DNA from: Carettochelys insculpta
Taxonomy: Eukaryota; Chordata; Testudines; Carettochelyidae
Direction of reading: 5' to 3'
Assembly (NCBI RefSeq): GCF_033958435.1
Contig: NC_134137.1
Coordinates: forward strand, 317,873,501 to 317,937,500
DNA length: 64,000 nucleotides
Positions 24,174-36,210 of the stretch are shown here, in pieces (the stretch's first letter is position 1; each line of letters begins with the position of its first letter). The position numbers and the translations under genes are program-made. Under the pieces are notes generated by a model that was not told the origin of the DNA, ran no database searches, and saw nothing but the letters and a program-made list of their open reading frames with translations.

Positions 24174-24841
24174 GCCTACAGCTACACTACATAGTTATTT
24201 TGAAATAACCAAGCTGTCACCCACACTGTGCACGCGCTGTTTCAAAATCATTTTGAAATAGCATGTATGTTATTCCAAAATGGGTAACCTTTAAAGGCTG
24301 CATCTACACTAGGAATCTCTTTTGAAACATTTTTCAAAAGAAGGGGCTCTTTTGCAATGGCCAGCAGAGCATCTACATGCAAAAAGCATTCTTTCTAAAT
24401 TAAGTCAAAAGAACGCAGCAATCCTTTTGAAAGCTCTCTTCCACTCCCTTTACAGGAAGAATGCCCCTTTTCAAAAGCTGCTTTTGAAAAAAAATGTGTG
24501 TAGATGTTCCACAGGCCCTTTTTTTTGAAAAAGCAGTCCTCATGAGACCGGATTTTTCAATCTCTGGCCCGTTCTTTCTAAAGAGTGGGGGCTTTGTGGA
24601 CACTCTCTTTTGAAAGAGCAGATCGCTCTTTTGATTCTCTTTTCTGTGAGTGGACACACATTTTTGAAAGAAGGTTTTTGGAAGACATCTTCCAGGACTT
24701 CTTTCAAAAGATTGAAATAGCGCTATGGACCTGGAAATGCTATTTTGAAATAGTTGGGTGATATTTTGAAATGCATTTTGTGTGTGGTTGTGTTATTTCA
24801 AAGTATCTCATTTTGAAATAAGGCTGCAGTGTAGGCATAGC
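24174..24841. mobile_element. Composite MITE, nested, TTTGAAA group
   Basis: The outer ends are GCCTACAGCTACACTACAT and complement GCTATGCCTACACTGCAG, both followed by TTATTTTGAAATA-type repeats. Inside, a second terminus GGCTGCATCTACACTAGG starts at 24296 after AAA and opens a different repeat vocabulary (CTTTTGAAA, TTTTCAAAAGAA). The inner element's right end is not clean (lost near 24650-24700). This is one Harbinger MITE inserted in another. Confidence 0.6.
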
Positions 24842-25563
24842 AGGAGAGCACATTCCAAAGCATATAAAAAAGACTTGTATTTTTTGGCAGGCTTTGGATC
24901 AGGCCATTAAGTCAGAACTCTCATTCTGTATTAATGCACTCAAGTTGTCACATATATTTAGAGTAAAGCAAAACATTAGACAATACGCAAACACACTTGA
25001 AATCAGCCTGTTAAAGTTGCATTTGCTTTTGGAAAGCAGCTATCTCTCTACTTGATTTTTTTATGGTTTAAAGTTTTTTATTGAAACTGTAAGCTACTTT
25101 TTGCCTCTTCTTGTATATCCTTAACTAAGTGTTTCTTTGGAAGTGCATTTCAGTTTCATGCCATGTTCATTCAGAAAAGGAACATGTTATTGCATCAGTG
25201 TCCCTGTATAAGCACATTCCATTTGATGAGGAGGGTCAGCACAAGATATTTTAATGCCGTTTCTCAGAGATGGAATCTCTGCTTAGCTCCTTTTTTTCTG
25301 TTACCGTTTAAGGAACTCAAGAGTTTTAAAACCTCGCTTGGAAAGTGGCCACACAGGAAAATCACAACTGGTGTAGCTAAAGAGAAACTAGGATGGGGTG
25401 GAGGGGAGAGTGGAAAGTTGTTTTTCCTTTGGCAAAATGTCCACAACTTCCTAATTTCAAATGAAACAAATGTGTTATTACATTTGATAGGCCACAGGCC
25501 TCATGAAAGAATAGTGCAGTAACTACAGCAGAGGCAGGAGTTTTTTATGATATCTGTCAATGG
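24842..25563. other. No annotatable feature
   Basis: AT-rich; the 119-aa plus-strand frame here has no recognisable domain and no splice or start context worth a call. Confidence 0.4.
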
Positions 25564-25996
25564 GACTGTGTACACACTAGCTCCCGCCTTTCAGAAGGCA
25601 ATGCTAATGAGACACTTCAGGATATGCTAATGAGGTGTTGTCATGATTATGCAGTGCCTCATTACCATAAAGGCATCTGTGGCAATTCGAATGTGCTGCT
25701 TTTGAATTGTCAACACCCATGTAGATGGGGGGCTTTTGAAAGGACCCTTCAGTCTTGAAAGCCCCTTTTTCATATTTGGTTTGAGGAATAAGGGACTTTT
25801 GAAGACTGGGGGGGTCCTTTTGAAAGTCCCCCAAAAACATGGGCGGTGTGTGATTTGAAAGCGGCACTTTCAAATCATTGCAGCTGCCATTATGCTAATG
25901 AGGTGTTGTATATTCGTGGAAGCACCTCTTTAGCATATCCTGAAGTGTCTCATTAGCATCCACCTTTGAAAGGCAGGGACTAGTGTAGACATAGCC
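25564..25996. mobile_element. 433-bp fold-back MITE
   Basis: Ends GACTGTGTACACACTAGCTC and complement GGCTATGTCTACACTAGTCC; flanks TGG and TGC (one mismatch). Both arms carry ATGCTAATGAGGTGTTG and AGGATATGCTAA inverted against each other, plus CTTTTGAAAGGACC near the centre. Confidence 0.75.
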
Positions 25997-26038
25997 TGCG
26001 TGAACCATTCCACAGTGATAATTATTTTACCATTTATA

Positions 26039-26316
26039 GGCTGTGTCTCCACTAACTTCAAAGTTAACTTCAAAGTTAGGCACTAGTTCAAAGTAGCCAG
26101 CAGAGAGTCTACACACATTTTCCCTTACTTCAAATTTAACTTCGAAGTAGGGGGCCCAACTTTGAAGTCCCTACTCCATTCCCAGGAATGGAGTAGTGCC
26201 CTACTTCAAAGTTTAACTTTGAAGTAGGGTATGTGCTCAGCTTCAAAGTTGCTTACTTCTAAGTTGTACTTCCAAGTAATCAACTTCAAAGTTATTTTTG
26301 TAGTGTAGACACAGCC
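26039..26316. mobile_element. MITE, TTCGAA group (B/C/D-related)
   Basis: 278 bp, homologous to 20181-20459. Ends GGCTGTGTCTCCACTAAC and complement GGCTGTGTCTACACTAC; flanks ATA and ATG. Filled with AACTTCAAAGTTA and ACTTCGAAGTAGG. Confidence 0.75.
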
Positions 26317-26582
26317 ATGAAGTATTATTTTGGGTCTATCTACTCCTGCTGTCCTGCTGCACAGAAACTTCTCATGATAGTTAAGTGTATGATTATTGGC
26401 CATTTGAAGCACTGGGTTTGGAGAAGAGTAGGCCTTCTGCCTAGATTGTCACTCTTGAGGCTCTGAACATGAGGATTTTGCACCTTCTGCTCTTTCCTCT
26501 TCTACTGTGATTACTGTGATTACCAATGCTACCAATTTAAAATGTATAATAGTTATATAGCTATAAATAGGTAATATATGGA

Positions 26583-26668
26583 GAGAATTATAGCAAAGTA
26601 ATGCTGGAAGAGACCACAAGAGGTCATGTAGTTCACCAACTTGAGGTGAAGTAGAATTAAATAAACCT
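26583..26668 (-). repeat. CR1 LINE 3' fragment
   Basis: AATGCTGGAAGAGACCACAA followed by GAGGTCATGTAGTTCA and AATTAAATAAACC matches the reverse complement of the CR1 3' region (GGAAGGGACCTCAGGAGGTC type). Short and diverged. Confidence 0.6.
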
Positions 26669-26719
26669 TCTCTGTCATAGCACCTGGGAGTAACAATCAG
26701 CTTTTTGGCCACACAGAAC

Positions 26720-27708
26720 TTGAAAACCAGAGGAACTATAAATCCTTGACAGGTTCAAGAAGACCTTCATTAATAGGCAGTACAATTTTACTCTCTTCAG
26801 GAGCCAAGGGTCTCATCCAAAGCCCACTGAACTCAAAATGGGAGTCTATCCATTGAATTCAGTTGGCTTTGAATCACCCTCCTGAGCTTTGTTATGGCAA
26901 TGCTAGAGAGCCAAAAGCACCTCATGAGTAGGGCTATGCAGAAGAGTCTTCTCTTCATGTGGAAATCAGACATAGCCATTCACACTTTCTTTCCACTGAC
27001 GGGGACAACGTTTTGCTTACAAAAGGGGTGATATTGTTTTGGCTTGCCATTTTTGTCAGCAAAGATGTTCTGATGCTTCTGTGAATAAAGAAAAATGGAA
27101 GACATTGGAAATAATTGGATTTTCATGTAAATAAAGTGGCTTTTTGTTGGTGGCTTGGTTAATAGAGTGCACTGTACTGCATAAACACTTGCACCGAAAA
27201 AATAAGGATCAATGGGATATTCGTTGTTTTAGCTAGGAACAAATTATTTTCCTAGAAAATGTAAGGAGAACACGGCAATGCTTAAATAATGTCAGTAATC
27301 CTGATAAAAATATTTGCTTGCCTCTGAAGAGGGTATTCCTAAGAAGTGATAATAATATAGCAGGTCCCATACAAAGTTTGCACCCTAATTCATTTGGGAT
27401 CCCTATTTGGCATCACAGTTAAATATGTGAATAAGTTTCACTTTTGCCTTTGATTGGACTACTCATGGAGTACTTGAAGTTAGATATATACTTAAGTGTA
27501 TCCTATATGTACCTGTTAATGCACTATTCCATATAGGAAAGGTTAAATGAGAAATATCTTCTATAATTCTCCTATACAACAGGCTGCACAAAGTGAAACT
27601 AGCAAATTTGTTACCCGTTTTTTCTTGCTTTAAACTTATTAAAATTTTGAATTACAAAGCAACTTCCACGCACTAATAATACACTCATTTACATTGAGTC
27701 TTATACTG
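26720..27708. other. No annotatable feature
   Basis: AT-rich with no recognisable signal. Confidence 0.4.
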
Positions 27709-27956
27709 GGCTATGGCTAGATTATTGTTGCTATTTCAGGATGCAAATGTATCCCAAAATAATAATTCTGGAGCTGAATGTCAAGCTCAAAATATCAGTA
27801 CTTTTTAGAGCATGGTATTCCATTTCCACCACCCCATTGAGTCAGAAGGGTAGCAGAAACCTAAGAACAGCTCCTTGTGCTCTGTACATATCATTAGTAG
27901 TATTTGTGTAAATTGCATAAATTATTTTGAGCTACAGCTACAGTCTAGATGTAGGC
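27709..27956. mobile_element. Short Harbinger-like MITE, TSD CTG
   Basis: Ends GGCTATGGCTAGATTATTG and complement GCCTACATCTAGACTGTAGC, flanked by a perfect CTG duplication (27706-27708, 27957-27959). The interior is AT-rich and unlike the other groups. Confidence 0.6.
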
Positions 27957-28302
27957 CTGGAGACAAAGTGTTATTCTGAAAAGTCTTTTCAGATTATAAT
28001 TGTGCTTAGCAATGGAAACATTTTTTATAAATATTCAAGACTTTTTGACATATTAAAATATGCTAATTGTTCTAAAATATTAATTGCTTTTTCCTTAAAC
28101 CTATGAAATCTTAACTCCTCTGTCATTTGTCCTTAATTAACACCCATTCCTTATGGGATAGATATAACTTAAAACCTTTAGGCTTGTGAAATTCCCAGCT
28201 TACTAAACCTAACCGTAATAATGATAAGTAACAATCAGCAAACATTTATGAAAAGAAAGCATAAGGGCACCACAGTACCACTCAGTAGCCATTCACTTCT
28301 AG

Positions 28303-28739
28303 GGCTGTGTTTACTCATGCCCCTCCCTTTTGGAAGGGGCATGTAAATGACATGGATTGGAACTGGTTAATGAGGCACTGATATGAATATTCAGCACCTC
28401 ATTAGCATTATGGCAACCAGTCATGCTTTGACAGTGCTACTTTCAAAATGGAAACGGGCTGTGTAGATTCGGGCACTTCGAAATAAACCCCAGACTTTGA
28501 AATTCCCTTATGCCCAATTTGTTTTGGGAATAAGAGAATTTTGAAGTCTGGAGTTTATTTGAAAGCATCCACGCCTACATGGCCAGTTTGCATTTCGAAA
28601 TCAGCACTTTCGAAGCGTGACTGGCTGACATTATGTTAATAAGGTGCTGAATATTCCTATCAGCAGCTCTTTAAACCAGTTCTGATCCATGTAATTTAAA
28701 TGCCCCATCCGAAAGGGAGGGGCATGTGTAGGCATGGTC
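28303..28739. mobile_element. 437-bp fold-back MITE, TSD TAG
   Basis: Ends GGCTGTGTTTACTCATGCCC and complement GACCATGCCTACACATGCCC, flanked by TAG on both sides (28300-28302, 28740-28742). Long inverted arms with TGAATATTCAGCACCTC; close relative of 20664-21098. Confidence 0.8.
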
Positions 28740-29442
28740 TAGGTGTTTACCTGGAACTTCATACTTTGGTTTCAGAAGATGCATTGCTGTTCTGATTACT
28801 TTAACCATTTAGTATAAGTAGAAACATGGTATACAATGAAATGACTGTATTCCACACATTTTTCTCTCTCACAAAATTTACAAAAATAATAGGAGGGCTT
28901 CCCGCTGGGCTCTGGAAAAGAAAGGTCATAGGTATCTGGCCCTGTGGCTTACTCAGGGGTCATGTTGTGTTTCCATTTGCTATATTTTGAACAAACATAT
29001 TTTCGCAAAGGATTTTTCTTTAGTCTTTGCACACCTTTAATTTTGTTGACTTCAATGGGAACTTCAGAGCATGAAGATTCAGGCTAAATACATACAAAAT
29101 GAAAAAGAAATGTGGTGTGCATTGTCATCCTTTGTTGTTTCATGATTTCACCTCAGGAATGATTCTAGCTTGTCCTGATAAAGATAGCATCACCACACAG
29201 ATTTGTAAATCAAGAGTACAATAAATTGTGCATCATCCTTACGCTGCTAAAGAATTAAAGTCTGATTTAGATATATCTAAAAATCAGTTCCTGTCATAAA
29301 TATCTGGATACTTAATTGAAGTTTTATGGAATCACTCTTCAGTGACTCGGAGGCTAAACTTTATTGCAAGATATTGTTCAGTAGAGCCATATTCACAGAC
29401 CTGGACACTACATTACCCTCTGAGAGAGCACCAGGTGACACT
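28740..29442. other. No annotatable feature
   Basis: AT-rich with no recognisable signal. Confidence 0.4.
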
Positions 29443-29725
29443 GGGTATGTACACGCTGAAGTTATATGCCCGGGGATATGACTGTCTCATACCATTTGAT
29501 TCTGGCTTACTGGGCACTGGTTAAGGGGTCTTTAATTTCAGTGTAGGTGTTTGTATTGGGTGAACAGCCTGAGCTCTGGGACATGCCCCCCGCTTCACCC
29601 TTGGGATCCAGCCCATGCCTGAACATCTACATGACAATTAAATGGCCCCTTTGCCTGAGCCCTGTAAGCCTGATTCAGCTGGTATGGGCCAACCATGGGA
29701 GCCTAATTGGAATGTAGACATATAT
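29443..29725. mobile_element. MITE of the GGGTATG end type
   Basis: Starts GGGTATGTACACGCTGAAG and ends AATTGGAATGTAGACATA. The stretch TTGGGATCCAGCCCATGCC then TGAACATCTACATGACAATT I recall from abundant chelonian MITEs. No clean target duplication. Confidence 0.5.
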
Positions 29726-30524
29726 ATTAGATCTGAGGAGTTTTGAGGGTAGAAGTTCATCCTGTCACAGGCCCACTGAGTTAGGGGCAAAGGAAACACC
29801 TGCCCTGGAGTCTGTGAATTTAAAAGGGCTCAGGGCTCTCAGCTGCCACTGCAGCTACGGCAGCAACAGGGGCAGACAGAGACCTGGGCCCTTTAAACAG
29901 CAGCTGGAGTGCCTAGACTCCAGCCCTGCTCCTTCCACTTGAGGACCACTCCTTCCAAGAGCACGGAGCCAGCCACCCTTACTTTGTGCATGGGCCCACC
30001 AATTCTCTTAGCCACCCTACTCTGTCAGATAGGAGGATAGTATAGGCTTCCCTCCCATAGTACTATAGCCCCACTTCATAATTATGGAAGGGATGGGGCA
30101 AGTTCCCCGCTCCTCTTTGTCCCTCTCTTTTCTAAGATATTTTCTTCTCAAAGCAATCAATGACCCATTTGGCTTTTTCTTGTAGAAACTGACATTTTGC
30201 TCCACAGTTATGTTGACTGTTTGCATGCATCTCCCTCTCACACTTGCTGATCACAACCTAAATCTATGTGTATCAAATTGTGAGGCACAATCATCAGCTG
30301 GTTTTAAGAAATGTAACTCCAGTGAAGCCAGAATCAGTCCCAAGGAAGCTTAAGAAGGGGAATTTGACTATCTTTAAGCGCTTCATTTCAAACTTGTCAG
30401 TTCGTCAATAACTGACGAATAAAGATAAGCTGGTTGTATTTTTAAGTTATTTTGCGCAAGAATTAACAGAATATTTGTTAACTTTCGTAAATGTTTAGCA
30501 GCTGGGTTCGTAGCTGCAGGATTA
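29726..30524. other. No annotatable feature
   Basis: Mixed GC; no gene, RNA or terminus recognised. Confidence 0.4.
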
Positions 30525-30818
30525 GGGTATGTCTATAGTTAACAGAAGATCGACTCGTTCGGCGTCAATCTTCCGTTTGATTTAGCATGCCTAGTGTGGA
30601 CGTGCTATATTGAACCAACAGGGCTTGAAGAGTCAGCCCTGGTACCTCTCATTCTCATGAGGAGAAAGCGAGGTTGATGGGAAAGTTTCTCCCATGAACC
30701 TCCTCCTGTGTGGATGGCCTGATAAATCAGTCTCCAGTACATTGAGTCCAGCTGTGCAATTGATGTAGCTGGAATTTTGTATCTAAGATCATCTTGCAGA
30801 TCTAGTGCAGATCTGCTC
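30525..30818. mobile_element. MITE of the GGGTATG end type, flanks TTA/TAA
   Basis: 294 bp; left GGGTATGTCTATAGTTAAC, right complement GAGCAGATCTGCACTAGATC. The interior has AAGATCGACTCG and AAGATCATCTTGCAGATC motifs and GTCTCCAGTACATTGAG. The flanks TTA and TAA fit the TWA target of the superfamily with one change. Confidence 0.6.
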
Positions 30819-31380
30819 TAACAATCCTGAGAACTGTTTTGCATTGTGGCTTTTTAGTAGATACAGTGTTTCTAATTTTTTTATTTCTTCTGCACTTTTT
30901 GTATGTTCTCCCGCCTACTCCCTTTTTCTTGGTAAAGATATCATAGATTAAAAACATAGTAGCCTCGTCTACACTAGCCTGCTATTTCGAAGTAGCTGCC
31001 CCAGCTTCGAAATAATGTGTGTCACGTCTACCCTGTGTGCTGTTTTGAAGCTGAAATTGACGTTAGGTGGTGAAACATCAAAATCGCTATCCCCATCAGA
31101 AGATGGGAATAGCGCCCTACTTCGATGTTCAACGTCAAAGTAGGGTACGTGTAGACAGTCCGCATCCCACTACTTTGAAATAGAGGGGTCCTCCCTGGCA
31201 GCAATCATCTGAGGGGCTGAGACACGCTGTCCATCCCCGGCGGAGCTCTCTGGTAGCTGCATGCAGCAGCCCTTAAAGCACCACGCACCCAGATATCCTG
31301 TGGCAGGAAGCTGAGAGCATGCAGGCAGCAGCACAGATACGTGGCCACCCTGCACACCCTCCATAGGCCCTACAGACCCC

Positions 31381-32696
31381 ATGGCAGCTAGCCAGCCAGC
31401 CAGTCCCCTGAGCGCCCCCAAGGCACACCCCCCCGGGGGACCCAGGGCTCCCAGCCATCCAGCCGGAGGGGGAGAGGCAGTGGGGCCCCTCATGGATGGA
31501 CTCTGAAATCCAGGACCTGCTAGGGCTTTGGGGTGAGGAGGAGATGTTCCAGGTAATGGGGAACAAGCAGCACAATGCAGATACATTCACCCAGCTGACC
31601 AAGGGCCTGGCCACCCGGGGTTACCCTGACCATGTCAGGAGTAAAGTCAAGGAGCTGCGTCAGGGTTATGCCCGGGCCTGGGACATGGCCAGCCAGTCTT
31701 CAGCGGCCCCCGCCACTTGTCCCTTTTACAGGGAGCTCAGAGAGATCCTGGGCCCCTGGTACACCTCCTCCCACCCAGCCAACCCTAACCCTCGACACCA
31801 CTTCCGAGGAGGCCCAGCAGGCCTCAGAGCTGGAGTCCCCAGAGGCCCCCAGAGGAGCCCATCCCAGGCACAGTGGAGGAGGAGGGCTCCAGCGATGGGA
31901 AGCTCCTTACTTACCTCCCCTCCCACAGGTCCAGAAGGGCATCTGCGCAACAGGTGTCCCCCGACCATGGGAGTGGACCATCAGGTATGTACTCCAAAGG
32001 GTACTGGGTAGGGGCAAGGGACACAGCCAGGGCTCCCACACACACCCAGCCAACCCCAGTCCACCACCGTCCAGCCAGACCATGTCCCCGGGACAGTGGC
32101 ATGGCCCCCAGAGCCTATCAGCACCCACTCCCATGGACAGCACCACTCCCCATCCCTGGGAGGGTAGGGGGAGCCAAACCCCCAAAGAGGGTTACCCACA
32201 AGGACACCACACCCATGGCTGGGGGAAAGGGGACAGGGACCCAGAGTCGGGGGAGCTGGGGGTGTGGGCCACAGGTCATGGCCCAGTAGTAACAGCTGTC
32301 CTCTCTCTTCCCCGATCTTTCCACAGCCACACCATCTGAGTGCCATGACAGCGCTGCCACGTCTGTCATGCCAGAAAGCCCGCTGGAGACATCATGCTGT
32401 GGCAGCCAGCCAGAGCAGGGACCAGCCCCGGGATGAGCCGGCCACCACTGGAGCCAGTCATGGGCAGCCGCTGACCCCAGGTCCTTGCCACCCATTGGCG
32501 CCAGGTGGAGGTGTCAGAGCGCTGCCTGAAAGTGGAGGAGTGCCAGCTCCACTTGCAGGAGAGAGTGCTGTCCTGGAACCAGGAGGCCTGGGGGTCCTTC
32601 ATGTGGACATTCAACCGCATCTCCAGGAATCTTGCCAGAATTGTGGACCAGATGCTGCCCCCCACCCCCAACTGCTCCAGCTGCCATCCCTCTTAG
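31381..32696 (+). pseudogene. Element B (outer) Myb/SANT-like gene, broken
   Basis: The leader opens MAASQPASPLSAPK at 31381 and shifts frame near 31490-31500. The next frame gives the domain SEIQDLLGLWGEEEMFQVMG, DHVRSKVKELRQGYARAW and CPFYRELREILG. The donor gtatgt at 31985 and acceptor tttccacag before 32327 keep the shared phase-1 intron. Exon 2 meets a TGA near 32433, then after another frameshift has the helical ERCLKVEECQLHLQERVLSW segment common to these proteins. Expected role: DNA binding at the element ends and nuclear import of the transposase. Lesions rule out function. Confidence 0.75.
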
Positions 32697-33167
32697 CCAC
32701 CCTCCTTCTGCCCTGGAGCCCTTCAAGGAGGACCACAGGGCTCAGGAGCCAGCCTGCCCATATTTGCCAATTCTTCTGGCCCCCACCCAGCCTCAATGGG
32801 GCCGCTGGCCCAGGTGTGGGTCGCACCCCCCCACGCTGGATGAGGGACAGTAGGGGCCAAGGATGGGGCCACTCAGGCCCCCCTCTGATTGTACATAGTT
32901 CCCCCCACCTCGTTCTAAATAGATGCGTCCCACTCACACTTTTAGTAGCTGTCCCCCCCAGTGTACATAGCTCCTCCATGTTTGTTTCTGTTGTAAATTG
33001 ATACTGGTCAGCAGTTTTTTTGGCTGGTTAAATAATTTTCAGGTTTATTTTTCCAAAAAAATGCTTGTGTCATGTGATCTTAGGGTGCAGTAGTGTGGGT
33101 GGTGAGTGCAGTGTGTTGTGGATGGTGGGGGAAGTGAGTGGCCCACCACGGATGGCCCCGCCGGCGC

Positions 33168-34509
33168 TCACCCCACAGCCTGGTCAAAATGGGGCCGCAG
33201 GGACTCCCAGACCTGGATCCCCTCCTGGTTGGCCTGGTGGCTCACGGAGGTGGCTGGCTGGAGGTAGGCTGTGCCGGCCTCCACAGCCCAGCCCTGCACA
33301 AATGCCTCCCCCTTGCTCGCCACCAGGTTGTGGAGTGGGCAGCATGCACGCACACCCTGGGTGACGTTGGAGAGACCCACATTCAGGCAGGTGAGGAGGC
33401 ACTGCCAGCAGCCTTTGAGGTGCCTGAAAGCCCACTCGACCACCTGGCGCGCATGGTTCAGCCAGGTGTTGAACCCCTCATGGCTGGTACTCAGGTGGCC
33501 CATGTAGGGGCGCATAAGCCAGGGCTGGAGGGGTAATCTGCATCCAACACAAAGCAGAGGGGCACGGTGCTGTCTCCCAGAGGGATCTCCCTCTGGGGGG
33601 ATGTAGGTCTGTGCCTCCAGCAGGTGGCACAGGCCCGAGTTCCTAAAAATGTGGGCGTTATGGGTGCTGCCAGGCCAGCCAACTTATATGTCATGGAAGC
33701 GGCCCTGGCTGTCCACCATGGCCTGGAGGACCACCGAGTGGTAGCCCTTCCTGTTCAGGAAGCATCCTCGGCTGTGCTCCAGGGCACAGATGGGGATGTG
33801 GGTTCTATCCAGTGCCCCAAAGTGGTAGGGGAACCCCATGCCAGCAAACCCCGTGATGGCCGCATCCAGGTCCCTGGGCTGCACGAGCCTGTGGAGCAGC
33901 AGATTCTTCAGTGTGCAGACCACCTGTGGGGGGAGGACATGGGCACCTGTGAGGGTGTGCAGGGTGTGCCTGTCCCTCCCGAGCTCTCCCCTCCCCCAGT
34001 GTCCCCACCCTGGCCTCCTCACCTCCATGATGACAGCCCCAGTGGTGGCCTTGCCCACACCAAACTACTGTCCTATGGATCGGTAGCTGTCTGGAGTAGC
34101 CACCTTCCGGACAGCGATGCTGACCTGTTTGTCGATGGTGAGGGCATGCTGCATACGGGTGTCCTGGTGCTGCAGGCCAGGAGTGAGCCACTGGCAGAGC
34201 TCAAGGAATGTCTGACAGCTCATCTGGGAATTCCAGAGCCAGTGGTCATTGTCCCGCTCCTCGAGTACCAGGCGCTCCCACCACTCCGTGCTGGTGGGGT
34301 ACCTCCATAGCCGACAGCATGCCCAACGGGAGGTGGGGTGGGGAGCAGGAGGGCCCCATGATGGTCTGGGGTGGCCCCTTCATCCCCTGAGGAGGGCTCA
34401 TCTTCCAGGAGGTGCTGGGCGGCCTCCTGCATGGCGCCGAGCGGGACAGCCTCTGCCTCAGAGATGGCCCTGAGGGCTTCTGGCTGCTGCTGCTGCTGCT
34501 GCTGGGGAT
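33168..34509 (-). pseudogene. Element B (outer) transposase, broken, start codon lost
   Basis: Minus strand. It begins at the polyglutamine tract (DPQQQQQQQPEALRAI), but the ATG that precedes DPQ in other copies is absent because the inner element joins exactly here (34507). Exon 1 continues through TPDSYRSIGQ, a stop, then FGVGKATTGAVIMEV to the donor after 34023; exon 2 starts at 33923 (VVCTLKNLLLHRLVQ). The first catalytic Asp is in GALDRTHIP; a TAA follows HDI at 33684-33686; frameshifts precede PWLMRPYMGHL; the Glu motif reads VVEWAFRHLKG, so Glu is present. The C-terminus FDQAVG ends at 33168. Clearly inactive. Confidence 0.8.
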
Positions 34510-34639
34510 CAAAGGGCAGACTAGCCTTTCTAGGGCTACAGCAAGCAGCTCCCTTAAAGGGCCCTTCCAAGACACATTCAGCCTGCACAGTACGAGGTCC
34601 GCAGAGCTGACAACAGGTTGCAGAGCCTTCACACGTAGC

Positions 34640-36039
34640 ACGGACCCCCAGCTGTAGCAGCAGCAGCAGCAGCCAAAAGCCTTCAGGACAGTCTCCAGTC
34701 ACAGGAGGCTGCCCAGCACCTCCTGGAAGTCGAGCTCTCCTCCTCAGGAGATAAAGGAGCTGCTCCAGACCATCATTCCTCACCTCCCGTGCTGGGTGCG
34801 CCACTGGCTATGGAGGTACCCCACCAGCACAGAGTGGTGGGAGCGCCTGGTCCTCGAGGAGTGGGATGATGACCACTGGCTCTGGAATTTCCAGACGAGT
34901 CAGCAGAAATTCCTTGAGCTGTGCTAGTGGCTCACCCTGCTGTGCAGCACCAGGACACCCCTATGCAGCATGCCCTCACCGTCGAGAAACGGGTTGGCAT
35001 CGCTGTCTGGAAGCTGGCCACTCCAGACAGCTACCAATCCATAGGACAGCAGCTCAGTATGGGCAAGGCCACCATTGGGACTGTCCTCATGGAGGTAAGG
35101 AGGCTCAGGAGGGGACCCCTGGGGGGGGTTGGGGGCTGGGAGAGTAGGAGCCCGGGAGAGGGCTGGGGCAGGGGGAGTCCCAGGGGACTCCTGAGGGGGA
35201 CTCCAAGGGGTGGAATCCGGGGTTGGGGGAGCCTGCAGGGTGGGAGGGGAGCCCAGGGGCAGCTGGGGCGGGACCGGGCATACCTTGCACATCCCTCATG
35301 GGTGCTCATGTTCTCCCGCCACAGGTAGTCCACAAGCAGAAAGCTCTGCTGCTCCATAGACTCATGCAGCTCGGGGACTTGGATGTGGCCATCCCGGGGT
35401 TTGCCAGCATGGGGTTCCCCAACTGCTTTGAGGTACTGGATGGGACCCACATCCCCATCTGTGCCCTGGGGCACAGCAGAGGATGCTTCCTGAACAGGAA
35501 GGGCTACCACTCAGTGGTCCTCCAGGCCATGGTGGACAGCCGGGGCCCTTCCATATATATATGTTGTCTGGCCTGGCAGCACCCATGACGCCCACGTTTA
35601 TAGGAACTCAGAATTGTGCTGCCAGCTGGAGGTGGGGACCTACATCCCCCAGAGGGAGATCCCTCGGGGGGATACCAAAATGCCTCTCTGCCTCATGGCG
35701 GATGAGGCCTACCCCCTCCAGGGTTTGCTTATGCGCCCCTATACAGGGTACCTCAGAGCCAGCCAGGAGGGGTTCAACACCTACCTGAAACATGCTCGCC
35801 AGGTGGTTGAGAGGACGTTTGGCCACCTCAAAGTGTGCTGGAGGTGCCTCCTCACCCACCTGGACAGGGGGGTCTCCAACTTCCCCCAGGTTGTGGGCAT
35901 GTGTTGTGCACTCCACAACCTGGTGGAGAGGAAGCAGGAGGCGTTCGTGCAGGGCTGGGCTGTGGAGGCTGGCACTGCCTACCCCCAGCCAGCCACCTCC
36001 CTGAGCCCCCAAGCCGACCACAAAGGGAGCCGGGTCTGA
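34640..36039 (+). pseudogene. Element B (inner) transposase, broken
   Basis: Exon 1 begins where other copies have ATG-GAC-CCC, but here it is ACG (34640), quickly followed by a TAG. It carries WWERLVLEEWDDDHWLWNF, a TAG at 34924-34926 (ELC-stop-WL), then VGIAVWKLATPDSYQSIGQQ and IGTVLMEV to the donor gtaagg at 35095. Exon 2 starts at 35325 (VVHKQKALLLHRLMQ) with catalytic Asp in EVLDGTHIP. A one-base slip lies in an AT-dinucleotide run near 35555. The next frame (35614-36039) keeps Asp in LMADEAYPL and Glu in VVERTFGHLK, so the triad survives, but the reading frame does not. Confidence 0.8.
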
Positions 36040-36210
36040 GAGGCCCTGTGGGCCCATTTCAACCAGGCTGTGGGGTGAGCACTGATGGGCCATCCCAGTG
36101 GGCTGCTTACTGCTCCTACATCACCCACAACACACTGCCCCTACATCCACACTACTGAGCCCTGAGAGCACACGACACACTTTTTCTTTTGTTTTAAATA
36201 AACCCAAACA

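Noticed and set aside
31632..34310. Several 140-250 aa plus-strand frames in composite B (for example 31632-32339, 32264-33001, 33567-34310)
   Set aside because: They run out of frame through the Myb exons and intron or antisense to the transposase; none keeps conserved residues.
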